Source: Chth-196 sp044376515 (lineage in GTDB: Bacteria > Verrucomicrobiota > Verrucomicrobiia > Chthoniobacterales > Chthoniobacteraceae). From it: a stretch of DNA of 9,480 bases. The stretch covers positions 1-9,480 of the forward strand of contig JBILKV010000172.1 in the NCBI GenBank assembly GCA_044376515.1, written 5' to 3'. The notes under the pieces were generated by a model. The model saw nothing but the letters and a program-made list of their open reading frames with translations. It ran no database searches and was not told the DNA's origin. Both the position numbers and the translations under genes were made by a program. Shown here one piece after another: positions 1-6,424 of this stretch. Position 1 is the stretch's first letter. Every line of letters starts with the position of its first letter.

Positions 1-1239
1 TTCCTGCGGGTCGGTTCGCAGATTGTAGAGCTCAAGCGGTGCGAACGGACTGTCTTGCAGCAGTTTCCATTCGCCCGAAATCAGGGCCTCAATCGTTTTC
101 CCGCCATACTGCGGTCCACCCTCGCGCCGGACAAAATAGAGTTGGCGGGTGACATCCTCATCCGTTGTTTCGCGGAGGAGGGTTGGGAGAAAACTCCTCG
201 AATCCAAACCCTCCGGAGGACGGACTCCGCCGGCCTCACAAAGGGTCGGGAACAGGTCCATCGTGAGGAGGTTCCTGTCCGAGCGGCTCTCCGGTTGGAT
301 TTTGCCCGGCCAACGGGCCACGGCGGGCACCCGCAGGCCGCCCTCGTACATGTGTGTTTTGCCACTACGCCAATGACCGTTGTTGGCTCCCGAGGGCAAC
401 AGACCGCCGTTGTCGGAGGTGAAAAACACGAGGGTGTTGCCGGCGAGGTTGTGCCTGTCAAGCGCGTCGAGGACGCGGCCGATCCCGGAGTCCATGTGTT
501 CGATAAGGGCGACAAGTTTTGCGCGCTTTTCGGCCATGCCGGGTTCGCGTTTGCGGACGCGTTCCAGCCAGTCCGACGGAGGTTGCAGCGGGTCGTGCGG
601 AGCGTTATAAGCGAGGTATAGGAAGAAGGGTTGCTGCCCGCGGGCCCGTTCGGCCAAGTAGTCGCACGCCCAGTCGCTGAAAAGGTCCGTGGCATGGCCT
701 TCGGGTGCGATGGTTTCGGCATTGTGCCGCATGAAGTTGTGACCGTGCCGCAGATGGCTCCAGTAGTCGTCCATCATGTCGCCCAGAAAGCCGTGAAACA
801 GGTCGAACCCCCGCTCGTTTGGAGTGTTGGGAGAGGACGTCCCAAGATGCCATTTTCCGATCAAAGCGGAATGGTAACCGTTCTTTTTGAGCAACTTCGG
901 AAGCAGAATCGCACCCGGGGAAAGGTACCCCCAGGAGTTGTCCGGTTCCTCCTCGCGGATGACTCCGGGAACCCCGACCCGGTCCGGATAACACCCGCTT
1001 AACAGCGCGGCCCGGGTTGGCGAACAGACACATGAATTGGCCCGGAAGTTGGGGAACCGCATCCCCTCCGCAAACAACCGGTCGACATTCGGGGTGCGGA
1101 CGTCCGGGGTGCCAGCCGCGGAATAGTCGGCGAAGCCCAGATCGTCAGCCAGAATCACGACCACGTTTGGCCTTTCCACGCACAGGCCGACGGGAACGGC
1201 GGTTAGGAATAGGAGAAGAAAAAACAGATGTCGTTTCAT
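1..1239 (-). CDS. Secreted sulfatase, formylglycine (type I, Cys) class, 3' end outside window
   Basis: The frame is open from an ATG at 1239-1237 to base 1: 413 codons with no stop, so the C-terminus is missing. Sulfatases of this family hydrolyse sulfate esters, often on polysaccharides, in the periplasm or outside the cell. Residues 1-20 form a signal peptide (MKR, a Leu/Phe-rich core, cleavage near GLC-VE). Metal-binding Asp32-Asp33 lie in ILADDLG. The sulfatase signature CSPTRAALLSG has Cys72 as the residue expected to be oxidised to formylglycine, so a formylglycine-generating enzyme should be encoded elsewhere. GKWHLG (Lys129, His131), His215-Asp216 in NAPHDP, Asp276-Asn277 in TSDNGG and Lys294 in GKTHMYEGG complete the active site, so the visible part looks catalytically intact. 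The C-terminal subdomain is reached by residue 405 (LYNLRTDP), so only a short tail is probably missing. The gene is divergent from the dehydrogenase operon. No Shine-Dalgarno is visible. Substrate class cannot be assigned by eye. Confidence 0.95.
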   Translation of the reverse strand, partial: MKRHLFFLLLFLTAVPVGLCVERPNVVVILADDLGFADYSAAGTPDVRTPNVDRLFAEGMRFPNFRANSCVCSPTRAALLSGCYPDRVGVPGVIREEEPDNSWGYLSPGAILLPKLLKKNGYHSALIGKWHLGTSSPNTPNERGFDLFHGFLGDMMDDYWSHLRHGHNFMRHNAETIAPEGHATDLFSDWACDYLAERARGQQPFFLYLAYNAPHDPLQPPSDWLERVRKREPGMAEKRAKLVALIEHMDSGIGRVLDALDRHNLAGNTLVFFTSDNGGLLPSGANNGHWRSGKTHMYEGGLRVPAVARWPGKIQPESRSDRNLLTMDLFPTLCEAGGVRPPEGLDSRSFLPTLLRETTDEDVTRQLYFVRREGGPQYGGKTIEALISGEWKLLQDSPFAPLELYNLRTDPQE

Positions 1240-1352
1240 GGGTTGAAGGGGTGCCGGGCGGGCCGAGACGTCTCGACAACCGTGAACGGTTTTCAGGTGC
1301 CGAAGCAACCGCCGGGAGTTGGGGAGCGACGTGCGACCCCGGTAAGGCGAAC

Positions 1353-1381
1353 ATCAAAGATGCGTGGTTGTTTTGGGTCAA
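1353..1381 (-). promoter_or_regulatory. Candidate sigma-70-like promoter for the sulfatase gene
   Basis: Read on the minus strand, TTGACC (1381-1376, five of six matches to the -35 consensus) is followed after exactly 17 bp by TTTGAT (1358-1353, four of six matches to the -10 consensus). Transcription would start near 1346 and leave a leader of about 105 nt before the sulfatase ATG. This is the best promoter-like pair I found in the divergent spacer. It rests on consensus matching alone, and promoter consensus in this phylum is poorly defined. Confidence 0.3.
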
Positions 1382-1424
1382 CTCATGGGCTGAAAATTGA
1401 GCGGGCCGTACTCTCCACGACTTT

Positions 1425-1438
1425 CGTGACACGTCACG
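1425..1438. repeat. Perfect 6-bp-arm palindrome in the divergent spacer (possible operator)
   Basis: CGTGAC-AC-GTCACG is a perfect inverted repeat with a 2-bp centre. It lies 58 bp before the dehydrogenase start codon and about 44 bp upstream of the candidate sulfatase -35 box. Its size and symmetry fit the binding site of a dimeric regulator, and its place between two divergent genes would allow control of both. No regulator gene is in the window, so the role is inference. Confidence 0.35.
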
Positions 1439-1461
1439 GCATTTCTGCGCCAACTCGATTT

Positions 1462-1494
1462 CCCCTCCCAACCCCCACCCCAACCCCTGTTCCC
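1462..1494 (-). other. C-rich tract before the start codon; G-quadruplex motif on the minus strand
   Basis: The plus strand carries C-runs at 1462-1465, 1467-1469, 1472-1476, 1478-1481, 1484-1487 and 1492-1494. The minus strand therefore has six G-runs of 3-5 separated by 1-4 bases, which meets the usual G-quadruplex pattern more than once over. It ends 2 bp before the GTG at 1497. In mRNA this stretch would be C-rich and weakly structured, and it holds no Shine-Dalgarno sequence. The motif is plain in the sequence; that it folds or regulates anything is inference. Confidence 0.6.
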
Positions 1495-1496
1495 GC

Positions 1497-4400
1497 GTGA
1501 GACACCATTCCACCCACTGGTCCGCGTTACTTTGCAGCGCGGTGTTACTTCCCATCGGCGCTGTTGCTCCCCTTGAACTCACTGCAGCGGACAATATTGC
1601 CTCTAAAACTACCTACAGTAAAGCCTACGGTGAATCCAAAGGCGCTCCCACGGTCGATGCCGCGCGAGAGTTACAGCGCTACCCGGCGGTGTCACCCGGG
1701 GACGCAGTGGCAACCTGGCGGGTCAAACCCGGCTTCCGGATCGAACTAGCCGCCAGTGAACCGCAGGTCCGTGATCCGATTGCCGTCTGCTTCGACGAGC
1801 GCGGCCGAATGTTTGTCTGCGAGATGATCGACTATTCGGAGCTGCGCGATGTCGACCCGCACCTCGGCCGGGTCTCCATGCTCGAGGACAAGGATGGGGA
1901 CGGTTACTACGAATCCAGCACCGTCTTCGCGGACGACCTGCCCTGGCCCACCGGTCTTATCTGGGCCAACGGCGGACTCTACGTCGCCGCCACCCCGGAC
2001 GTCTGGCGTTTCGAGGACCGCGACGGAAACGGCTTTGCGGAGGTCCGCACCAAGGTTTTCACGGGTTTCGGCACCGGTCTTAAACTCCTCAATGTGCAGG
2101 GCCTCCTCAACAGCCTCCAGTGGGGACCGGACAACCGTGTCCATTTGCTCGCTGGCGGCGGCAATCGCGGCATGGTCTCCTCTCCCGTTCGCCCCGAACT
2201 TCCGGGCCGTGAACTCGGCGGGCAGGACTTCTGGTTTGATCCGCTTACCCACGAGTTCGGTCTCGAGCCCGGAGGCGCCCAGTACGGGATGAGTTTCGAC
2301 GACTACGGCAGGAAATTTGGCTGCTCCAACTCCGATCACCTGCAGTCCTGGGTGTATACCGACCCGGTTCCGGCGGCCGCAGCGGCTTCCGTGATCCCCA
2401 TGCCGTCGCCTCGGATGAGCATCGCCAAGGACGGCGGTGCGGCCGAGGTCTTCAGGATCAGTCCCGACGAGCCATGGCGAATCGTGCGGACCCGCTGGCG
2501 GGTGGCGGGGACCGTGCCGGGCAGCGTCGAAGGCGGGGGCCGGGTCAGCGGTTATTTCACCGGTGCGACCGGCACAACCATCTACCGGGGCGACGCCTAC
2601 GGGCCGGATTTCGTCAACAACAGCTTCACCGGTGACGCCGGCGGCCAGCTCGTCCACCGCAAGCGCATTTCCGTCGCGCAGGACGGCGTCACCCTCACCG
2701 GCGAACGGCCCGCCGACGAGGCCGGCGTCGAGTTCGCCGCCAGCAGCGACACGTGGGTGCGCGTGGTTAATTTTGCCAACGCTCCCGACGGATGTCTCCA
2801 CGTGTGCGACATGTACCGCGAGGTCATCGAACACCCTTGGTCCATCCCGGATGAGATTAAGAAACACCTCGATCTCAACAACGGCAACGACCGCGGCCGC
2901 GTTTATCGAATCGTCCCCGACAACCCGAATTGGAAGCGGCGCGCCGGTTCCCCGGGACTCGCCGAAGCGGACGCCGCCCAGCTTGTCAAAACGCTCGAGC
3001 ACCCGAACGGTTGGCACCGCGACACCGCCTCACGCCTGCTCTCCGAAAGAAAACCCGCCGCGGCGGTCGCCCTGCTTGAGGCACTGCTCAAAGACAGCGG
3101 AAAACCGGTCGCCAAGCTGCATGCGCTCAGCCTCCTCCGCACAAACAACGTCCTCTCCGAAAGCCATATTCAAGGCGCCCTCGCCGACGCCAGTCCCGCG
3201 GTGCGCGAGCGAGCGCTCCTGCTGGCGGGGGACGCCCTACGCAGCTTGACCCCGGCACGCGATACCCTCGCCGCAGTCGCCCGGCTCGCCGCGGATCCGG
3301 ATGCGCGAGTCCGCTTCCAGTGCGCCCGCACCGCGGTGGCGCTTCTGTCCGCCGAAACGAAAGATTCGCTGGCCGGTGCGCTTCAGACCCTGGCTCGCGC
3401 GGATCACGCTCATCCTTGGATTAGCGCGGCCCTGCTCCAGCATCAGGCGGCGGCCGGAGGTTCGAATGTGCTCACCCCTTTGTTGGAGGACCCCGGTTTT
3501 GCCGACCGCGCGGCCTCCTTCGTCGCCCGTTTGTTGGAAGTCCGCGCTGCCACCGAGCCTGCCGCGTTTCCGGATCTGCTCCGCATCGCGCTGAATCCCA
3601 AGCCGGACGCCGGACGGTTCCGGGCGCTCAGTCAGGGTTTGGCGCACATCGGCGGCAGCCTCGAGGTTGCGGACCGCGGGGGCGTACTTGCGCCAGTTTT
3701 CGCGGAGGCTCGCAAGCAACTGTCCTTGCCGGGCCTCGATGCGAAACAGAGGACGGAAGCCCTCGAGCTTTTGTCCGTTGCGCCGCTTGGTGTTGCGATG
3801 TCGGCTTTGGAAGGGGCGCTGGCTTCCGGTCAGGGCGACGGACTGGAAGCGGATGCCGTGAAGTTGCTTGCCCCGCGCGCCGGCGCGACGCTTTCCCAGC
3901 TTTTGCTTTCGAAATGGGCCGGCGCCGGACCAAAGACGCGAGAGGCGATCCTCACTGCACTTCTGGCCAGACAAGACAGGACGCTCGCGTTGCTGGACGC
4001 CTGTGAGCGGGGGACCTTCCAACCCGGGCAGCTAAACCCCGCCCAAGTTCAGGCGCTCCTCTCGAGCAAGGTTGCGGCGGTTGCAGGAAAAGCGCGTTCG
4101 GCGCTCGCCTCCGTGCTCCCTCCCTCACGCGAGAGTGTCACGGCAAAATACCAGCCTGCGGCGGGACTCGTTGGAGATGCGGCGCGTGGTGCCACGGTGT
4201 ACGACCAGCGTTGCCAGACCTGCCACCGAGCCGCGGGGCGCGGCCTGCAGGTCGGCCCCGACTTGGTCACGGTCAAAACCAAGGGCAGGGACGCCCTACT
4301 GACCGCCATCCTCGATCCCAACAAGGAGGTGGCTGCCCAGTACATCGTTCACACCGTCACCACCAAGGCAGGAGACGTCTACACCGGAATCATTGCGGAG

Positions 4401-4577
4401 GACACCGCGCAATCGGTTACGCTGCTACAGGCTGGCGCGCTGTCGCAAAACGTTTCCCGCAGAGACATCAAGGGCTCTAGTTCGGAGGGCAAGAGCATGA
4501 TGCCCGAGGGCCTCGAGGGCGGTCTGGATGTGCAGGGCCTCGCGGATCTGTTGACTTTCATCGAAGCTCTGCCGTAA
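1497..4577 (+). CDS. PVC-type membrane-bound dehydrogenase with C-terminal c-type heme-binding domain
   Basis: This 1026-residue exported protein belongs to the large Planctomycetes/Verrucomicrobia family that joins a beta-propeller 'membrane-bound dehydrogenase' domain to a heme-binding domain. It probably oxidises a sugar or alcohol in the periplasm and passes electrons to its heme; the substrate is unknown. GTG at 1497 is the only usable start after the in-frame TGA at 1398, and it gives a signal peptide (hydrophobic residues 9-24, cleavage near LTAA-DN). The propeller spans about 75-475 and has Asp/Gly loops at 131-136 (DKDGDG) and 174-179 (DRDGNG), plus family landmarks such as DMYREVIEHPWS (438-449) and NDRGRVYRI (464-472). 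Residues about 490-890 are Ala/Leu-rich helical repeats resembling HEAT repeats. The heme motif is Cys906-Gln-Thr-Cys909-His910, with Met1001/Met1002 in MMPEG as likely axial ligand, so one heme is expected. No Shine-Dalgarno is seen. The hydrolase gene follows after 19 bp, suggesting co-transcription. Confidence 0.9.
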   Translation: MRHHSTHWSALLCSAVLLPIGAVAPLELTAADNIASKTTYSKAYGESKGAPTVDAARELQRYPAVSPGDAVATWRVKPGFRIELAASEPQVRDPIAVCFDERGRMFVCEMIDYSELRDVDPHLGRVSMLEDKDGDGYYESSTVFADDLPWPTGLIWANGGLYVAATPDVWRFEDRDGNGFAEVRTKVFTGFGTGLKLLNVQGLLNSLQWGPDNRVHLLAGGGNRGMVSSPVRPELPGRELGGQDFWFDPLTHEFGLEPGGAQYGMSFDDYGRKFGCSNSDHLQSWVYTDPVPAAAAASVIPMPSPRMSIAKDGGAAEVFRISPDEPWRIVRTRWRVAGTVPGSVEGGGRVSGYFTGATGTTIYRGDAYGPDFVNNSFTGDAGGQLVHRKRISVAQDGVTLTGERPADEAGVEFAASSDTWVRVVNFANAPDGCLHVCDMYREVIEHPWSIPDEIKKHLDLNNGNDRGRVYRIVPDNPNWKRRAGSPGLAEADAAQLVKTLEHPNGWHRDTASRLLSERKPAAAVALLEALLKDSGKPVAKLHALSLLRTNNVLSESHIQGALADASPAVRERALLLAGDALRSLTPARDTLAAVARLAADPDARVRFQCARTAVALLSAETKDSLAGALQTLARADHAHPWISAALLQHQAAAGGSNVLTPLLEDPGFADRAASFVARLLEVRAATEPAAFPDLLRIALNPKPDAGRFRALSQGLAHIGGSLEVADRGGVLAPVFAEARKQLSLPGLDAKQRTEALELLSVAPLGVAMSALEGALASGQGDGLEADAVKLLAPRAGATLSQLLLSKWAGAGPKTREAILTALLARQDRTLALLDACERGTFQPGQLNPAQVQALLSSKVAAVAGKARSALASVLPPSRESVTAKYQPAAGLVGDAARGATVYDQRCQTCHRAAGRGLQVGPDLVTVKTKGRDALLTAILDPNKEVAAQYIVHTVTTKAGDVYTGIIAEDTAQSVTLLQAGALSQNVSRRDIKGSSSEGKSMMPEGLEGGLDVQGLADLLTFIEALP

Positions 4578-4596
4578 CCCTCTGCCACCCGCTCCG

Positions 4597-5952
4597 ATGA
4601 TCATCCGTTTGATTCTTCTGCAGTTGGCGTTGTGCCTGTCGGTCTGCGCTCAGGACACGGCAGTGCGACTTGCCACCTTCGACGTGGACGCCACGCCGCC
4701 CCTCGGTGCGCCCATGGCCTACGACCCGGTCAAGAAGCTCGCCGAACTCACCTTACGCTGCCGCGGCGTTGTGCTGCTGGGAGCGGGCGAGCCCATCGTG
4801 CTGTGCGCGGTCGATTGGATCGGCATCGCCAACGAAGGACACGACGCCTTCCGCGCCGCGCTTGCGGAGGTTGCGGGCACCACTCCGGCGCGCGTGGCCG
4901 TCCACACCCTCCACCAGCACGACGCACCCGGATGCGACTTCACCGCGGAGCGCCTGATCCGCGAGCACGGCATCGAGGGCTACACGCGCTTCGAGGGCAC
5001 CTTTCACCGACAGGTCATTGCCCGCGCCGCCGACGCGCTCCGCGCCGCCCTCCCCGCCGCAAGGCGTGTCACCCACTGGGGATGGGGTGAGGCCGTTGTC
5101 AAGGATGTCGCCAGCAACCGGCGGATCCCGGGCCCGGACGGGCGCATCCGCGCCTCGCGTACCTCCTCCACCAAGGATCCGTCCGTACGCAACGAACCCG
5201 AGGGCCTCATCGATCCGGTGCTCACCTCCCTTTCCTTCTGGGAAAAGGACGCGCCCGTCGCCGTACTCACCGCGTACGCCTGCCATCCCCAAAGCTACTA
5301 CCGTCTTGGAATTCCGCATCCGGATTTTCCCGGGATTGCGCGCTTTATCCGCGGCCAGTCCTTTCCCCACACCCTCCACGTGCACTTCAATGGTGCAGGC
5401 GGCAATGTGACGGCCGGAAAATACAACGACGGTGCTTGGGAAAACCGGATGGCCCTCGCCAACCGACTCGCCGAAGGCATGAAACAGGCCCTCGATTCCA
5501 CGGTCAAAAAACCGCTCCTGCCGGCGGACATCGGCTGGTCTGGCGTGCACGTCAAACTCCCTCTTGCACCGCACCTCGACACCGACGATTTGCTCGCGAA
5601 ACTCAGAACCTCGCCGGCCAAGGGTTACATCTCCTACGCCGACCAGCTTGCCTGGGTGACGCGCGCCAAGTCCGGCCGTTCGATTGAAGTCACCTGCCTC
5701 CGGGTCGGGGACTCCCGGATGTTGCACCTGCCAGGGGAATTATTCGTCGAATACCAACTGGCTGCAAAAGCGATGCGCCCGGACCTTCACGTCACCATGG
5801 CCGCCTACGGGGATTACGGTCCCGGCTACATAGGCGTCGAGAAGGCCTACGCCGAGGGCGGGTACGAGACCGGCCCGAACTCTTCAAATGTCGCCCCGAA
5901 TGCGGAGCCCATTCTTTTGGGAGCCATGAGGGAGCTTCTCAACGCCCCCTAA
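4597..5952 (+). CDS. Secreted neutral/alkaline ceramidase-like hydrolase
   Basis: This 451-residue protein resembles the N-terminal catalytic domain of neutral/alkaline non-lysosomal ceramidases, zinc enzymes that cleave N-acyl amide bonds. A signal peptide (residues 1-18, VCA-QD) sends it to the periplasm. Likely zinc ligands are His106 or His108 (HTLHQHDAPG), His230 (ACHPQSYY), Glu381 (LPGELFVEY) and a Tyr in the GPGYIGVEKAYAEGGYE segment (408-424), the same order as in known ceramidases. Where ceramidases have the nucleophilic Ser (GDVSPN), this protein reads GGNVTAG (268-274), which places Thr272 at that spot. True bacterial ceramidases are about 650 residues with an added C-terminal beta-domain; this one ends after the catalytic domain. 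Hence ceramide itself is a doubtful substrate, and another amide or ester is possible. It starts 19 bp after the dehydrogenase stop, without a Shine-Dalgarno, and is probably translated from the same mRNA. The fold call is fairly firm; the substrate is not. Confidence 0.72.
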   Translation: MIIRLILLQLALCLSVCAQDTAVRLATFDVDATPPLGAPMAYDPVKKLAELTLRCRGVVLLGAGEPIVLCAVDWIGIANEGHDAFRAALAEVAGTTPARVAVHTLHQHDAPGCDFTAERLIREHGIEGYTRFEGTFHRQVIARAADALRAALPAARRVTHWGWGEAVVKDVASNRRIPGPDGRIRASRTSSTKDPSVRNEPEGLIDPVLTSLSFWEKDAPVAVLTAYACHPQSYYRLGIPHPDFPGIARFIRGQSFPHTLHVHFNGAGGNVTAGKYNDGAWENRMALANRLAEGMKQALDSTVKKPLLPADIGWSGVHVKLPLAPHLDTDDLLAKLRTSPAKGYISYADQLAWVTRAKSGRSIEVTCLRVGDSRMLHLPGELFVEYQLAAKAMRPDLHVTMAAYGDYGPGYIGVEKAYAEGGYETGPNSSNVAPNAEPILLGAMRELLNAP

Positions 5953-6424
5953 TTGCGGCCGGTTTTTTTCGCTCTCCTTCGCGTTGAGTCGCAGTAATCC
6001 GGAGGAACGTGACTGAAAAATTCCGGTTAACTCTGCGCGTCGATACCGGAACCAAAAACGGAAGCGCGCGCGAAGGAGCGGACCCAGTGCGGCCTGCTCC
6101 CTTCCCCGGGCGTCCGGTTCGGCCCCACTAGCAGCAACGTGCCGAGACGGACACACATGTCGGCGGCCGCGAAAATGCGGGGATCGGTGCGAACCTGAAC
6201 TCGCGCGACGATACTCTGTCCGATTTTCCGAGCGCTTGAAGGGGTGTCCCATGCTTTTTGCGAAGCGGGGTGGCTCTGCGGTGCCTGCGTGCGGGGTCTG
6301 TGGCGGGCAGTCGACGTTGTGCGAGGCGTGGCGGGGCCTTTTCCCGGCGCTTTTTTAAAAAATGGCTCGCGTCCCTTTCATGCGGGGCGAGTTGTAGTAT
6401 GTTGAGCAAAGTGACGCGCCTTTT
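5953..6424. other. 472-bp intergenic region without a convincing gene
   Basis: Just after the hydrolase stop is a run of seven T (5963-5969) preceded by GCGGCCGG, but no close partner arm makes a good terminator. Next come nested inverted repeats (5974-6078, listed separately). A weaker hairpin pairs 6086-6094 with 6121-6129 with one mismatch. A 35-codon ORF occupies 6251-6358. TTTTTTAAAAAA at 6351-6362 is an isolated 12-bp AT palindrome in GC-rich DNA. TAGTAT at 6395-6400 could be a -10 box for the deacetylase gene, but no good -35 box lies at the right distance. The promoter for the deacetylase gene is presumably in the last 100 bp. Confidence 0.6.
5974..6078. repeat. Nested inverted repeats, possible structured RNA
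   Basis: An outer perfect 10-bp pair, CTCCTTCGCG (5974-5983) and CGCGAAGGAG (6069-6078), encloses an inner perfect 7-bp pair, TTCCGGT (6021-6027) and ACCGGAA (6045-6051), with a 17-nt loop. On the minus strand the inner hairpin would be followed at once by five T (complement of 6016-6020), as in an intrinsic terminator, but no minus-strand gene lies upstream of it. In GC-rich DNA such pairs arise by chance fairly often, so function is unproven. Confidence 0.35.

Noticed and set aside
81..722. 213-codon minus-strand frame inside the sulfatase gene
   Set aside because: Same strand but a different frame from the sulfatase. The sulfatase frame carries the signature and active-site motifs throughout.
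1368..1397. TTGTTT and GAAAAT as a plus-strand promoter for the dehydrogenase operon
   Set aside because: Only three of six and four of six matches with an 18-bp spacer, which is too weak to separate from chance.
1746..3017. 423-codon open frame antisense to the dehydrogenase gene
   Set aside because: Its product shows no recognisable domain, and the plus-strand frame here has clear family motifs. Long antisense frames are expected in GC-rich coding DNA.
3237..4022. 261-codon open frame antisense to the helical-repeat part of the dehydrogenase
   Set aside because: Rich in Arg/Gly/Gln with no domain and no start context. It is a shadow of the sense gene.
5955..5969. GCGGCCGG followed by seven T as an intrinsic terminator
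   Set aside because: CGGCCG is only self-complementary with no loop, and the nearest matching CCGGCC arm is about 80 nt upstream inside the coding region, so a normal terminator hairpin cannot form.
5884..6252. 122-codon minus-strand frame across the end of the hydrolase gene and the gap
   Set aside because: Arg/Ser-rich, no domain, overlaps the real gene end, and has no ribosome binding site.
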